DNA of 64,000 nt, taken from assembly GCF_002979515.1 (NCBI RefSeq), contig NZ_PCPA01000001.1, forward strand, positions 434,001 to 498,000. The letters run 5' to 3'. The notes beneath the pieces are model-generated. The model was not told the origin of the DNA. It did no database searches and saw nothing but the letters and a program-made list of their open reading frames with translations. The position numbers were made by a program, and so were the translations under genes. This stretch comes from Microbacterium sp. MYb54 (lineage in GTDB: Bacteria > Actinomycetota > Actinomycetes > Actinomycetales > Microbacteriaceae). Shown here in pieces: positions 36,915-46,518 of the stretch (positions are counted from its first letter, which is position 1; each line of letters opens with the position of its first letter).

Positions 36915-37316
36915 TTACTTGTCGTCGGCGTCGCGCTCGAGACGGGCGCGCGTCTCCTCGGGGGTCTCGACCTCGGGAGCGATCGACGCATCAGCAGCCG
37001 GCTCCTCGATCTCGTCTACGGGCGACTCGACGATGGCGTCCTTGGGCTCGACGACGCGCAGGATGGCCTGGCTGTGGACGTCGATGATGGTGCCGGGAGC
37101 GATCTCGACGAGGGCCGGGGTGTCGAGGTCCTCGGGGTCGTACGAGACGATCGTCCCGTAGATGCCGCCCTGCAGGAGCACCTTGGCGCCGGGGACCGTC
37201 TTGGTCGCCTTCTCCTCCTGCTCCGCCTTCATCGCCTTCGTCCGCTTGCGCGTGTTGAAGATCATGAAGACCAGGAGGACGGCAAGAAGACCGAAGAGGA
37301 GAAATTCCATGGGCAT
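36915..37316 (-). CDS. yajC: Preprotein translocase subunit YajC
   Basis: Small single-span protein of the SecDF-YajC complex. The 133 residues have a hydrophobic helix at about 4-20, then RKRTKAMKAEQEEKATKTVPGAKVLLQGGIYGTIV in family style, and an acidic C-terminal tail. The ATG at 37316 has an AAGG site ten bases upstream; ATG 37310 is the alternative. It lies between ruvB and secD. Confidence 0.94.
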   Translation of the reverse strand: MPMEFLLFGLLAVLLVFMIFNTRKRTKAMKAEQEEKATKTVPGAKVLLQGGIYGTIVSYDPEDLDTPALVEIAPGTIIDVHSQAILRVVEPKDAIVESPVDEIEEPAADASIAPEVETPEETRARLERDADDK

Positions 37317-37388
37317 GGGGGAAGCGCCTTTCTCAGGTGCACGCTCCAGCCTTTGGGCGCGCGAAGGTAACCGGGAAGTCTTCAGTGA

Positions 37389-38414
37389 TTATAGGTCATT
37401 CAACTTAAGCATCCCGTCCGGATGCGCCACGCCCAGATGCGCGTACGCCTCCGGCATCGCCACGCGACCACGCGGAGTGCGTCCGAGGAACCCGATGCGA
37501 ACGAGATACGGCTCGACGACACTCTCCACGGTCTCAGCCTCCTCGCCGACGGCGACGGCGAGCGTGCTGAGGCCGACCGGTCCGCCGCGGAAACGGCGGA
37601 CGAGCGCTTCGAGAACCGCGCGATCCAGCCGGTCGAGGCCGATCGGATCGACGTCGTAGAGCTCCAGCGCCGCCCGGACTTCGTGGATGGTCGCCACGCC
37701 GTTGGTGTGCACGAGCGCATAGTCGCGCACCCGACGAAGCAGACGATTCGCGATACGGGGTGTGCCGCGAGAGCGACGCGCGATCTCGGAGAGAGAGTCC
37801 CTCGGGAGGTCGACGCCGAGGACGGCGGCCGAACGTGCGATCACCTGCTCCAGTTCGGGCTCATCGTAGAACTCCAGGTGTCCGGTGAACCCGAAGCGAT
37901 CGCGCAGCGGGTTCGGCAACAGACCGGAACGCGTTGTCGCGCCGACCAGGGTGAACGGCGACAGCTCGAGCGGGATGCTCGTGGCGCCGGCGCCCTTGCC
38001 CACCATGATGTCGATGCGGTAGTCCTCCATCGCGAGGTAGAGCATCTCCTCCGCGGAGCGCGCCATGCGGTGGATCTCATCGATGAAGAGGACTTCGCCC
38101 GGCACCAGGCTGGACAGGAGGGCGGCGAGATCTCCGGCGTGCTGAATCGCCGGGCCACTGGAGAGTCGGAGCGGACGCTCACTCTCATGCGCCACGATCA
38201 TCGCGAGCGTGGTCTTCCCGAGACCAGGAGGCCCCGCCAACAGGATGTGGTCGGCGGGCCGGCTCTGGATGCGTGCGGCTTCGAGCAGCAGCTGCAACTG
38301 TCCGCGGACCTTCTGCTGTCCGACGAATTCACCCAGGCTGGTGGGCCGCAGGGCGCCTTCGATCGCGAGTTCGGTCTCGTCGGAGGGCTCGGCGGCGTCG
38401 AGGGGGTCAGACAC
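37389..38414 (-). CDS. ruvB: Holliday junction branch migration helicase RuvB
   Basis: AAA+ motor of the RuvABC resolvasome. The 341 residues include GPPGLGKTT near 64, FIDEIHR near 111, a sensor GATTRSG, and the C-terminal winged helix ending [10 protein letters not shown]. The GTG at 38414 begins [13 protein letters not shown] and overlaps the end of ruvA by eight bases. A longer frame was rejected because it runs antiparallel to nothing conserved and lies within ruvA. Confidence 0.97.
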   Translation of the reverse strand: MSDPLDAAEPSDETELAIEGALRPTSLGEFVGQQKVRGQLQLLLEAARIQSRPADHILLAGPPGLGKTTLAMIVAHESERPLRLSSGPAIQHAGDLAALLSSLVPGEVLFIDEIHRMARSAEEMLYLAMEDYRIDIMVGKGAGATSIPLELSPFTLVGATTRSGLLPNPLRDRFGFTGHLEFYDEPELEQVIARSAAVLGVDLPRDSLSEIARRSRGTPRIANRLLRRVRDYALVHTNGVATIHEVRAALELYDVDPIGLDRLDRAVLEALVRRFRGGPVGLSTLAVAVGEEAETVESVVEPYLVRIGFLGRTPRGRVAMPEAYAHLGVAHPDGMLKLNDL

Positions 38415-39027
38415 GGGCCTGGCCTCCCTGCGCCGGCCCGAGAAGGGCGAGCGTGCGGCGCAGGAGCGAGGCGACCGATGCGCGCTCGCCCTCCGTCGCT
38501 TCGGCCGCGGTCTGCGATGCCGCCTCGACAGCGACCTTCTCCGACCAGCCGAGGCCGACCAGCGCCGCTGCGACCTGCGACACGACGTCGGTGCCGCCTG
38601 CGGCGATCGGCTTCGACGGTGCGGCGAAAGCCTGCACCTTGCCGGTGAGCTGGAGCACGATGAGCTTCGCGGTCTTGGGGCCGATGCCGGACACGCGCCG
38701 GAAGGGAGCGTCGTCTTCTGCCGTGACCGCTTCGGCGATCTGATCACCTGTGAGGTGCGAGAGCACCCCCAGCGCCGACTTCGGACCGACGCCCGTGACG
38801 CTGATCAGCAGACCGAAGATCTCCAGCTCGCCGCGGTCGGCGAATCCGAACAGCGACAACGAGTCTTCGCGGACGATGAGGCTCGTGTGCAGGAGGAGCT
38901 TCTCCCCCACCGTCGCCGTGTGCGCGACGTCAGCGGGGACGGCGACGGCGAACCCGACTCCGCCCACGTCGATGACGACCTGATCGGATGTCGCATGCAG
39001 GACGACACCGTGCAGAGAGGAGATCAT
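38407..39027 (-). CDS. ruvA: Holliday junction branch migration protein RuvA
   Basis: Tetrameric junction-binding subunit. The 206 residues begin [11 protein letters not shown] and carry the two helix-hairpin-helix motifs ([31 protein letters not shown]). A C-terminal RuvB-contact domain includes ALVGLGW. It is the middle gene of ruvC-ruvA-ruvB. Confidence 0.97.
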   Translation of the reverse strand: MISSLHGVVLHATSDQVVIDVGGVGFAVAVPADVAHTATVGEKLLLHTSLIVREDSLSLFGFADRGELEIFGLLISVTGVGPKSALGVLSHLTGDQIAEAVTAEDDAPFRRVSGIGPKTAKLIVLQLTGKVQAFAAPSKPIAAGGTDVVSQVAAALVGLGWSEKVAVEAASQTAAEATEGERASVASLLRRTLALLGPAQGGQARV

Positions 39028-39054
39028 CTTCTCAGCCTACGGCGTCGCTCGTAT

Positions 39055-39621
39055 CTATGTTCGAGCGACACGCTTCTCCGCGGCGGCCCAGGCGCGCTGC
39101 GCCGGAGTCAGTGCCCCCTGGCCGGAAGCGGAGGGCCCTCCTCTGCGCCACGCATGGCAGAGGGCGATGGCCAGGGCGTCAGCGGCGTCAGCGGGCTGTG
39201 GAAGCTCGTCGAGGCGCAGGATGCGCGCGATCATGGTCTGCACCTGACGCTTGTCGGCTGCGCCGTATCCCGTGACAGCCGCCTTGACCTCGCTCGGAGT
39301 GTGGGTCGCAGCGGGCAGGCCGGACTCGGAGGCGATCAGCAGCGCGACGCCGCTGGCCTGGGCCGTTCCCATGACCGAGTGCGTGTTCTGCTGAGCGAAC
39401 ACGCGCTCCACAGCCACCGCATCCGGACGATGCTCAGCGATCACGGCGCGGATGCCAGCGGCGACGATCGCGAGACGATCGCCGATCTCGGCATCCGGCG
39501 ACGACCTGATCACCCCGACGTGCACGAGCGTGCCGCGGCGCGAGCCGTCAACGTCGACGACGCCGACGCCGCAGCGGGTGAGCCCGGGGTCGATGCCGAG
39601 CACGCGCAGGGTGGAGGTCAC
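39055..39621 (-). CDS. ruvC: Crossover junction endodeoxyribonuclease RuvC
   Basis: Resolves Holliday junctions. The 188-residue RNase H-fold enzyme keeps the acidic catalytic residues Asp11 (GIDPG), Glu72 (VERVF), Asp145 and Asp148 (ADAADALAIALCH). The GTG at 39621 starts the standard N-terminus. It lies 45 bp after yebC and 27 bp before ruvA. Confidence 0.97.
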   Translation of the reverse strand: MTSTLRVLGIDPGLTRCGVGVVDVDGSRRGTLVHVGVIRSSPDAEIGDRLAIVAAGIRAVIAEHRPDAVAVERVFAQQNTHSVMGTAQASGVALLIASESGLPAATHTPSEVKAAVTGYGAADKRQVQTMIARILRLDELPQPADAADALAIALCHAWRRGGPSASGQGALTPAQRAWAAAEKRVART

Positions 39622-39666
39622 TCCCCCAGGCTAGGCGGCGGAACCGACACCGGCCTTCCGGCGCGC

Positions 39667-40428
39667 CTAGGCCTCGTCGTTCTCGAGCTCCGCCTGCACC
39701 TCGGCGGTCAGATCGAAGTTCGTGAACACGTTCTGCACATCTTCGCTGTCTTCCAGAGCGTCGATCAGACGGAAGATCTTGCGGGCGGTGTCTGCGTCGA
39801 TCTCGACCTTGAGGTTCGGCACGAACTCGACGTCGGCCGATTCGTAGTCGATCCCGGCTTCCTGCAGCGCGCTGCGCACCGCAACCAGGTCTGTCGCCTC
39901 GGTGATGACCTCGAAGCCCTCGGCGTGCGGCTCGATCTCCTCTGCGCCCGCCTCGAGCGCCGCCATCATGACGTCGTCCTCAGTCGTGCCATCGGAGCCG
40001 ACGACGATGACACCCTTGCGGCTGAAGTTGTAGGCGACGCTGCCCGGGTCGGCGAGCGTCCCACCGTTGCGGCTGAGCGCCGTACGAACCTCAGCGGCCG
40101 CGCGGTTCTTGTTGTCGGTCAGACACTCGATCATGAGCGCGACGCCGTTGGGTCCGTAGCCTTCGTACATGATCGAGGTGTACTCGACGACCTCGCCGCC
40201 GATGCCGGCACCGCGCTTCACTGCGCGGTCGATGTTGTCCTTGGGGACCGAGGTCTTCTTGGCCTTCTGAACGGCATCGAAGAGTGTCGGGTTGCCGACG
40301 AGGTCTGGTCCGCCGAGCTTCGCCGCAACCTCGATGTTCTTGATCAGCTTGGCCCAGGACTTCGCGCGCCGCGAGTCGATGATGGCCTTCTTGTGCTTCG
40401 TGGTCGCCCACTTGGAATGCCCGGACAT
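39667..40428 (-). CDS. yebC: YebC/PmpR family regulatory protein
   Basis: A conserved family described as DNA-binding regulators, and more recently linked to relief of ribosome stalling. The 253 residues begin [25 protein letters not shown] and contain the central [21 protein letters not shown] block. The acidic C-terminal end is typical. It heads the minus-strand run yebC-ruvCAB-yajC-secDF-rel and has its own candidate promoter. Confidence 0.95.
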   Translation of the reverse strand: MSGHSKWATTKHKKAIIDSRRAKSWAKLIKNIEVAAKLGGPDLVGNPTLFDAVQKAKKTSVPKDNIDRAVKRGAGIGGEVVEYTSIMYEGYGPNGVALMIECLTDNKNRAAAEVRTALSRNGGTLADPGSVAYNFSRKGVIVVGSDGTTEDDVMMAALEAGAEEIEPHAEGFEVITEATDLVAVRSALQEAGIDYESADVEFVPNLKVEIDADTARKIFRLIDALEDSEDVQNVFTNFDLTAEVQAELENDEA

Positions 40429-40477
40429 AAGTCTCCGCTCGTCGTATCCGCGTGAGCTCGCACTCAGCGCGTCGTCC

Positions 40478-40483
40478 AGTCTA
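40478..40483 (-). promoter_or_regulatory. Candidate -10 element for yebC
   Basis: The minus strand reads GTTAGACT about 50 bp upstream of the yebC start. It is identical to the rpsD candidate and shares TAGACT with pyrR. No convincing -35 is present. Confidence 0.45.
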
Positions 40484-40514
40484 ACGAACGGCGCAAGTGC
40501 AGCAGGATGGATGC

Positions 40515-41225
40515 ATGCGCCGATCGCGACACATCACTCCTGCCCTTCGCTCGTCGGACGTGCGCGACGACGAGCAGACACCGGCCGATACCCTGCGATA
40601 TCTGATCCATCTGCCGGACGACTACGACGCTGATCCGGGCAGGCTCTGGCCCGTAGTACTGTTCCTGCACGGTGCCGGCGAACGAGGTTCCGACCTCGAT
40701 CTCGCCGCCGTGCACGGGCCGCCGAGGCTGGCGGATGCTGGCCGCGAGTTCCCCTTCATCCTCGTCACACCCCAGTGCTCCGAGTCGAGTCAATGGGTCG
40801 CCGAGCTCTCGACGTTGTCCGTGCTGCTCGACGAGGTCATCACGGCGCATCGCATCGATCCGGCCCGCGTATCGGTGACCGGACTCAGCATGGGCGGATT
40901 CGGGACCTGGAGCCTCGCGGTGCGCTACCCCGATCGGTTCTCCGCGATCGCTCCGATCTGCGGCGGACTGTGGATGCAGAGCGCTGCGCCGATCCGCGGC
41001 CTGCCGGTCTGGGCTTTCCATGGCGACGCCGATGACGTCGTGCCGATCTCCGCAACGGAGCAGATCGTTACCGAGCTCCGGTCTCTCGACGCCGATGTGC
41101 GGTTCACCCGATATGCGGGCGTCGGTCACGACTCCTGGACCGAGACGTACGATAACCCCGCGTTCTACGACTGGCTGCTCTCCCACCGGCGGAACGGTGA
41201 GGACGCCGAGGGCGCAGCGCGATGA
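40515..41225 (+). CDS. Alpha/beta hydrolase, PHB-depolymerase/feruloyl-esterase-like
   Basis: The 236-residue serine hydrolase has an HGAGERG oxyanion loop at residues 52-58. The nucleophile elbow GLSMGG holds Ser125. An Asp lies in [10 protein letters not shown] near 174 and the His in VGHDSW near 207. There is no signal peptide, so it is probably cytoplasmic. The substrate is unknown; ester cleavage is inferred from the fold. The ATG at 40515 has an AGGAT site; a GTG at 40497 is possible. It overlaps the next gene by four bases (ATGA). The pair is set into the conserved pdxT-yebC junction. Confidence 0.85.
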   Translation: MRRSRHITPALRSSDVRDDEQTPADTLRYLIHLPDDYDADPGRLWPVVLFLHGAGERGSDLDLAAVHGPPRLADAGREFPFILVTPQCSESSQWVAELSTLSVLLDEVITAHRIDPARVSVTGLSMGGFGTWSLAVRYPDRFSAIAPICGGLWMQSAAPIRGLPVWAFHGDADDVVPISATEQIVTELRSLDADVRFTRYAGVGHDSWTETYDNPAFYDWLLSHRRNGEDAEGAAR

Positions 41226-42145
41226 ACGCAGGAGCGGACCGTCTCCGTCCCGCCTGGACGACCCTTCCCTCTTCCCTCCGCGCACAGATCGTCGGAGCGA
41301 TCGGAGGTGAGTTCGTGAAGGACGAACCTGCGCACGGCGGATTCAGCGCGTCCTACGCGGGCGTCGTGACGACGACGGTCGGCCGGGTTTTCGTAAAGGC
41401 TTGCGCCGCCGACTGGCACACGGACTCGTTGCACTTCCTCAGGGAGGAGATGCGCACGCTCGCGCACCTGCCATCCATCATCGCCCCGCGGCTCCTGGCC
41501 GCCATCGACGACGCGACAGGCACCGCACTCGTGATCGAGGCGATCGACGGGCACCACCCGGGCCAGCCGTGGACCACCGCCGACCTGCACGCCGTGGCGC
41601 AGGCGCTCCGAACGCTGTCGACCACCGCGGCGCCGTCGGAGATGCCTCGAGCAGAAGACCGCATGATCCCGGGCTTCACTCGTTGGACCGAGATCGCGGC
41701 GGATCCACACCTTCTCGATGCACTCCCCCACAGCCTGTCAGCGCATATGCCGCAGCTCCTGCGCATCGAAGAGAACTTCCGCGACGCGCTGCACGGCGAC
41801 GTCATCGTTCACGACGACGTGCGCGCCGACAACATCCTCATCAGCGAGGGGCGAGCGCACCTGTTGGACTGGCCGCATGCGCGGAAGGGCACCGCCTGGA
41901 TAGACCTGCCCTGTCTGCTGCCGAGCATCGAGGCGTCGGGCGGACCGTCTTGCGAAGAAGCGTGGGCCGTCTTCGAAGAGCACGGTGCACCATCTCAGGG
42001 CGAACTGTTGCCGGTGATCTCCGCCTTCGCGTCATTCCTCTGGTATCAGCAGGCTCAGCCCGAGATACCGCAGCTTCCCGGCCTTCGCGCCTTCCAGCGC
42101 GCACAGGCGGTTCCGGCACTGCGCTGGCTCGCCACACTGCTCTGA
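41222..42145 (+). CDS. APH-family small-molecule kinase-like protein
   Basis: The 307-residue protein has an aminoglycoside-phosphotransferase-like fold. The catalytic loop H197-x-D199-x4-N204 (VHDDVRADN) is followed by LLDWPHA, where LDW replaces the usual (I/L)D(F/W)D. A nucleotide-loop Lys may be in RVFVKACA (about residue 59). The family phosphorylates varied small molecules, and antibiotic resistance cannot be inferred. It is coupled to the upstream esterase and ends directly against the convergent pdxT stop with no gap. Confidence 0.75.
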   Translation: MNAGADRLRPAWTTLPSSLRAQIVGAIGGEFVKDEPAHGGFSASYAGVVTTTVGRVFVKACAADWHTDSLHFLREEMRTLAHLPSIIAPRLLAAIDDATGTALVIEAIDGHHPGQPWTTADLHAVAQALRTLSTTAAPSEMPRAEDRMIPGFTRWTEIAADPHLLDALPHSLSAHMPQLLRIEENFRDALHGDVIVHDDVRADNILISEGRAHLLDWPHARKGTAWIDLPCLLPSIEASGGPSCEEAWAVFEEHGAPSQGELLPVISAFASFLWYQQAQPEIPQLPGLRAFQRAQAVPALRWLATLL

Positions 42146-42766
42146 CTACGCGCCCTGCGGTGCCGTCATTCGATGACGCGCTTCCACCCGTGCGAGGAAG
42201 CGCTCGTGGAAGCGCTTCTCCCCCGTGATCTCGGGGTGGAAGCTCAGCCCGAGCAGATTTCCCTGCTCCACGGCGACCACGCGACCGTCGGGCAGGGTCG
42301 CCAACACCTCGGCGTGAGGCCCCACCGATTCGACCACCGGGCCGCGGATGAAGGCCGCCGAGACGCGCTCACCACCGAAGGCGGGAACGTCGAGCTCAGC
42401 CTCGAACGACTCGACCTGCCGGCCGAAGGCATTGCGGCGCACGACGACGTCGAGTCCACCGAACGATTCCTGTCCTTCGATCGCGTCCACGATGTCATCG
42501 GCCAACATGATCAACCCCGCGCAGGTGCCGAGCACGGGAAGCCCTGCGGCGATCGCCGCACGGATGGGCGACTGCATGCCGAAGATGCGGGACAGCTTGT
42601 CTATGACGCTCGATTCTCCCCCCGGGATCACGAGGCCGTCGACCGACGCGAGCTCGTCGGGGCGACGCACGAGAACCACGTCGGCTCCGAGTCCGGCGAG
42701 CAGGGCGGCATGCTCACGCACGTCGCCCTGCAGCGCGAGGACGCCGACCCGGGAGTTACCAGCCAC
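42146..42766 (-). CDS. pdxT: Pyridoxal 5'-phosphate synthase glutaminase subunit
   Basis: Class I glutaminase that feeds ammonia to PdxS for PLP synthesis. The 206 residues carry PGGES (48-52), the nucleophile Cys82 in LGTCAGL, and a C-terminal LSFHPE His/Glu pair. The GTG at 42766 lies 11 bases inside the end of pdxS, implying coupled translation. The stop abuts the stop of the convergent APH-like gene. Confidence 0.96.
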   Translation of the reverse strand: MAGNSRVGVLALQGDVREHAALLAGLGADVVLVRRPDELASVDGLVIPGGESSVIDKLSRIFGMQSPIRAAIAAGLPVLGTCAGLIMLADDIVDAIEGQESFGGLDVVVRRNAFGRQVESFEAELDVPAFGGERVSAAFIRGPVVESVGPHAEVLATLPDGRVVAVEQGNLLGLSFHPEITGEKRFHERFLARVEARHRMTAPQGA

Positions 42767-43649
42767 GCTCGGCGAGGCGGTGCGGTGCGGGGAGATCGGA
42801 GACGTTGATGCCGACCATCGCCTCGCCGAGACCGCGCGAGGCCTCGGCGACGACCTTCGCATCGTCGTAGAACGTGGTCGCCTTGACGATCGCCTTCGCG
42901 CGCTCGACCGGGTTGCCCGACTTGAAGATGCCGGAGCCCACGAACACGCCGTCGGCGCCGAGCTGCATCATCATCGCAGCATCCGCGGGCGTCGCGACGC
43001 CACCGGCGACGAACAGCACGACAGGAAGCTTGCCGGTCTGCGCGATCTCCGCGACCAGCTCGTACGGCGCCTGCAGCTCTTTGGCCGCGACGAACAGCTC
43101 GTCCTTGGGCAGCGCGGTGAGAGCAGCGATCTCGCCGCGGATCTTGCGGATGTGCTTCATCGCCTCGGAGACGTCACCGGTGCCGGCCTCGCCCTTGGAG
43201 CGGATCATCGCCGCACCCTCGTTGATACGACGGAGCGCCTCGCCGAGGTTGGTGGCGCCGCACACGAACGGCACCTTGAAGTCGAACTTGTCGATGTGGT
43301 TCACGTAGTCGGCTGGCGAGAGCACCTCGGACTCGTCGATGTAGTCGACGCCGAGCTCCTGAAGGATCTGCGCCTCGACGAAGTGTCCGATTCGCGCCTT
43401 CGCCATCACCGGGATCGAGACCGTGTCGATGATGCTGTCGATCATGTCGGGGTCGCTCATGCGCGAGACGCCGCCCTGAGCGCGGATGTCTGCCGGGACC
43501 CGCTCGAGCGCCATGACGGCGACGGCGCCGGCGTCTTCGGCGATCTTCGCCTGCTCTGCCGTGACGACGTCCATGATGACGCCGCCCTTGAGCATCTCGG
43601 CGAGGCCGCGCTTGACGCGCGACGATCCGGTGGTGGTCTGCTCGGTCAT
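42756..43649 (-). CDS. pdxS: Pyridoxal 5'-phosphate synthase lyase subunit
   Basis: Builds PLP from ribose 5-phosphate, glyceraldehyde 3-phosphate and ammonia as a dodecameric barrel. The 297 residues contain the family blocks [44 protein letters not shown] and [14 protein letters not shown]. The ATG at 43649 has an AGGAG site. It is transcribed divergently from pdxR across a 90-bp region with a palindrome. Confidence 0.97.
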   Translation of the reverse strand: MTEQTTTGSSRVKRGLAEMLKGGVIMDVVTAEQAKIAEDAGAVAVMALERVPADIRAQGGVSRMSDPDMIDSIIDTVSIPVMAKARIGHFVEAQILQELGVDYIDESEVLSPADYVNHIDKFDFKVPFVCGATNLGEALRRINEGAAMIRSKGEAGTGDVSEAMKHIRKIRGEIAALTALPKDELFVAAKELQAPYELVAEIAQTGKLPVVLFVAGGVATPADAAMMMQLGADGVFVGSGIFKSGNPVERAKAIVKATTFYDDAKVVAEASRGLGEAMVGINVSDLPAPHRLAERGW

Positions 43650-43680
43650 GGGGAACTCCTGTCGGATGCACCAAAGTCGG

Positions 43681-43698
43681 GTTTGATCTATGTCAAAC
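43681..43698. promoter_or_regulatory. Palindrome GTTTGA-N6-TCAAAC, candidate PdxR operator
   Basis: A perfect 6+6-bp inverted repeat sits midway between divergent pdxS and pdxR. On the minus strand its right arm contains TTTGACA, a possible -35 for pdxST. PdxR of Corynebacterium is known to activate pdxST from this kind of divergent region. The assignment of this repeat is inference. Confidence 0.5.
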
Positions 43699-43739
43699 AT
43701 AGCACTGTCCGATTCGACCTAGAATCACTGAGGAGGACC

Positions 43740-45047
43740 ATGAGCGACCAGATCACAGGCACCACCGCATCGGACATCGCCGACAGCGTGCGCTCGTTGC
43801 GCGACCGCGGAATCCTCCAGGCCGGGCGCGTTCTGCCGCCGGTGCGAGAGCTCGCAGCGACTCTCGGGGTGAACCGGAACACCGCTGTCGCCGCCTACCG
43901 CCAACTCGCACAGGCCGGCCTCGTGATCTCACGCGGCCGCGCCGGAACGGTCGTCGCCGGTCTCGAGTCGGTGGCACAGGAGGGCTACGCGCCCGACACC
44001 GTGCTGCGCGACATCGGCACGGGCAACCCCGATCCCCGGCTCATCCCCGACCCGGCTCCGGCGCTGATGACCATCGCCTCGCGCCCCGTGCTCTACGGCG
44101 AGCCGGTGATCGACCGAGGCCTCGACGAATGGGCGCGGCAGTGGATCTCCGCCGATCTCGGAGACGTCGACTTCCGCATCACCATCACGAGTGGGGCCGT
44201 CGATGCGGTCGAACGACTGCTCGCTCAAGCTCTGATGCGCGATGACGCGGTGGCGCTCGAAGACCCGTGCTTCCTGGCGAGCATCCACACCGTGCGCCTC
44301 GGCGGATACCGCGCGGTTCCGGTGCCGGTCGACGACGAGGGCATGACGGTAGACGGCCTCCGTGCCGCGCTGGATGCCGGCGTCAGGGCGATCATCTGCA
44401 CTCCTCGCGCGCAGAACCCAACCGGCGCGAGCCTCACCGAGTCACGAGCAGCAGCGCTCCGCGCCGTGCTCGCCGACCACCCCTACGTGCTGATCATCGA
44501 GGACGACCACTTCTCGATGCTGTCGCAGCGCCGCTACGAGTCGCTCATCGGACCCGCTCACCGCCGCTTCGCGCTCGTGCGGTCGGTGTCGAAGTTCCTG
44601 GGGCCCGACATGTGCGTCGCGATCGCAGCGACTGATACCGAGACCGCAGAACGCCTCGCGATGCGGCTGAGCCCCGGCACCACGTGGGTGAGCCACCTGC
44701 TGCAGCGCCTCGCACTCACACAGCTGACCGACGAGACCGTGATGGCCGAGGTCGCAGCTGCTGCGTCGCACTATGCGGAGCGGAACGCCTCGTTCGCCGC
44801 GCGGCTGCGGGCGAACGGCATCGATGCGACCGTGTCTGACGGCATGAGCCTGTGGGTCGAGTTCCCCCAGTCGGCACGCACCGTCGCCGATCGCCTGATG
44901 CGGCGCGGATGGCTCGCCCGCACCGGTGACGACTTCGCACTCGACGAGAAGGCAGAGCCGTCGCACCACCTGCGCCTGACCGTGCACGATCTCTCCGACG
45001 ATGAGGCCGAATCCCTCGTCGCAGACCTCGTCGCCGCCGGGCGATGA
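43740..45047 (+). CDS. pdxR: MocR-type regulator PdxR (GntR HTH plus aminotransferase-like domain)
   Basis: PLP-responsive transcription factor. Of 435 residues, about 1-75 form a GntR winged helix (VRELAATLGVNRNTAVAAYRQL). The rest is a fold-type I aminotransferase domain, with the PLP-binding Lys in SVSKFLGPD near 285 and the CTPRAQNPTGA block. The ATG at 43740 has an AGGAGGA site. Position opposite pdxST supports the name. A TAGAAT -10 at 43720-43725 would give a very short leader. Confidence 0.92.
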   Translation: MSDQITGTTASDIADSVRSLRDRGILQAGRVLPPVRELAATLGVNRNTAVAAYRQLAQAGLVISRGRAGTVVAGLESVAQEGYAPDTVLRDIGTGNPDPRLIPDPAPALMTIASRPVLYGEPVIDRGLDEWARQWISADLGDVDFRITITSGAVDAVERLLAQALMRDDAVALEDPCFLASIHTVRLGGYRAVPVPVDDEGMTVDGLRAALDAGVRAIICTPRAQNPTGASLTESRAAALRAVLADHPYVLIIEDDHFSMLSQRRYESLIGPAHRRFALVRSVSKFLGPDMCVAIAATDTETAERLAMRLSPGTTWVSHLLQRLALTQLTDETVMAEVAAAASHYAERNASFAARLRANGIDATVSDGMSLWVEFPQSARTVADRLMRRGWLARTGDDFALDEKAEPSHHLRLTVHDLSDDEAESLVADLVAAGR

Positions 45048-45093
45048 CCATCCGTCGCGGGCACCGGCCCGCCCTGAACGAAAGAGCCGGGGA

Positions 45094-45945
45094 ATGAAGA
45101 TCCTCTCCATCCAGTCAGCCGTCGCCTACGGGCACGTCGGCAACTCCGCCGCAGTGTTCCCGCTGCAACGCATCGGCGTCGAGGTGCTCCCGGTCTACAC
45201 CGTGAACTTCTCCAATCACACCGGCTACGGCGCCTGGCGTGGGCCGCTGATCGCCCCCGATGACGTGCGCGAGGTCATCACCGGCATCGAGGAGCGCGGC
45301 GTGTTCGGCCAGATCGATGCCCTCCTCAGCGGCTACCAGGGCGGAGAGGGCATCGGTGACGTGATCATCGACGCCGTCGCACGCGTGAAGGCCGCGAACC
45401 CGAACGCCGTGTACGCGTGCGACCCGGTCATGGGCAACGCGAAGTCCGGATGCTTCGTCGCCCCCGCCATCCCGGTGCTGCTGCGAGAGCGCGTCGTGCC
45501 GGTGGCCGACATCATCACGCCGAACCAGTTCGAGCTCGGCTTCCTCACCGACACCGAGCCGGACACGCTGGAGTCGACTCTGGCCTCGGTCGACCTCGCG
45601 CACGCGATGGGTCCGCGCACGGTGCTCGTCACGAGCGTCGAGCGTCCCGACCGCGAAGAGGGCACCATCGAGATGCTCGCCGCCGACGACCAGGGTGCCT
45701 GGGTCGTGCAGACGCCGCACCTGCCGATGAAGGCGAACGGCTCCGGCGATGTGACCGCCGCACTGTTCACCGCGCACTATGTCGAGACCGGCAGTGCGAA
45801 GATCGCTCTCGAGCGCACGGCCTCCAGCGTGTACGACCTGCTCAAGGCCACGCTGGATTCCGGTGAGCGGGAGCTGCAGCTCGTCGAAGCCCAGGAGTTC
45901 TACGCGAACCCGCAGATGCAGTTCACGGCCCGTCAGGTGCGCTGA
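45094..45945 (+). CDS. pdxY: Pyridoxal kinase
   Basis: Phosphorylates pyridoxal in the PLP salvage route. The 283-residue ribokinase-fold protein begins MKILSIQSAVAYGHVGNSAAVFPLQ and has the NFSNHTGYG, GYQG and CDPVMGN segments. The anion-hole NGSGDVTAA block lies near the C-terminus. The ATG at 45094 is 46 bp after pdxR on the same strand, so regulator and salvage kinase are probably cotranscribed. Confidence 0.94.
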   Translation: MKILSIQSAVAYGHVGNSAAVFPLQRIGVEVLPVYTVNFSNHTGYGAWRGPLIAPDDVREVITGIEERGVFGQIDALLSGYQGGEGIGDVIIDAVARVKAANPNAVYACDPVMGNAKSGCFVAPAIPVLLRERVVPVADIITPNQFELGFLTDTEPDTLESTLASVDLAHAMGPRTVLVTSVERPDREEGTIEMLAADDQGAWVVQTPHLPMKANGSGDVTAALFTAHYVETGSAKIALERTASSVYDLLKATLDSGERELQLVEAQEFYANPQMQFTARQVR

Positions 45946-45972
45946 GCCTCCTATCGGGTGGGCCGACCTGGC

Positions 45973-46503
45973 TCACCCGGACGGGATCGGGAGCTCTCGA
46001 TACGCGGCGATCCAGTCGGGATAGTCGTCAGGGCAGAGGTATTGCATCCCGGAGATCGCGAGTCCACCGAGCATGAACGGCAGACCGGGATCGCTCTCCT
46101 CGAACGCATCCGACCACGTGCGAAGGATGTTCGAGGAATCGATGTGCGCGCTCACCAGATCAGCATCGACACGATGTTCGTTCTCGATCGCCACCAGGCA
46201 GGCGTCGATCGTGAGTTCGAGGCTCATCCACGCGACATCGTCGTCAGGGATGCCCGCCCAGACGCCGCTCTCGATCACCTCGTCCACCAGTTGCTGCTGC
46301 TGTGGCGTCTTCGGCGTGAGTCGTCCCTCGCCTTCTGCATAGCCCTGGGCGAGGTAGAACGCACGCCCCTCGTCCTCCGCGCTGGTCGGCGTCGGGGTGG
46401 GCTCGGGGGTCGGCTGCGGCGTGCAGGCGACGAGCGAGACGGTGAGGGAGGCGACGAGGCCGAGAAGGACAACGGACGCACTGCGTCGCAGGGAGAAGGT
46501 CAT
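45973..46503 (-). CDS. Putative lipoprotein, unknown function
   Basis: The 176-residue protein has a signal peptide with lipobox LVAC (Cys27), then a short Pro/Thr linker and an acidic mature domain containing two Cys (in DACLVA and YLCPDD). It should be anchored to the outer face of the membrane. No family was recognised. It lies 15 bp downstream of the HIT gene and converges on pdxY. Confidence 0.75.
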   Translation of the reverse strand: MTFSLRRSASVVLLGLVASLTVSLVACTPQPTPEPTPTPTSAEDEGRAFYLAQGYAEGEGRLTPKTPQQQQLVDEVIESGVWAGIPDDDVAWMSLELTIDACLVAIENEHRVDADLVSAHIDSSNILRTWSDAFEESDPGLPFMLGGLAISGMQYLCPDDYPDWIAAYRELPIPSG

Positions 46504-46518
46504 CGTTCAGCACCGAGG

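Noticed and set aside
39631..39670. Inverted repeat CTAGGCG / CGCCTAG between yebC and ruvC as a terminator
   Set aside because: The stem is interrupted by a 2x4 internal loop, has no T tract, and overlaps the yebC stop. The gene run continues on the same strand.
41222..42145. APH-like gene as an aminoglycoside resistance determinant
   Set aside because: Only the general kinase fold is visible. The metal motif deviates (LDW) and the neighbours give no resistance context.
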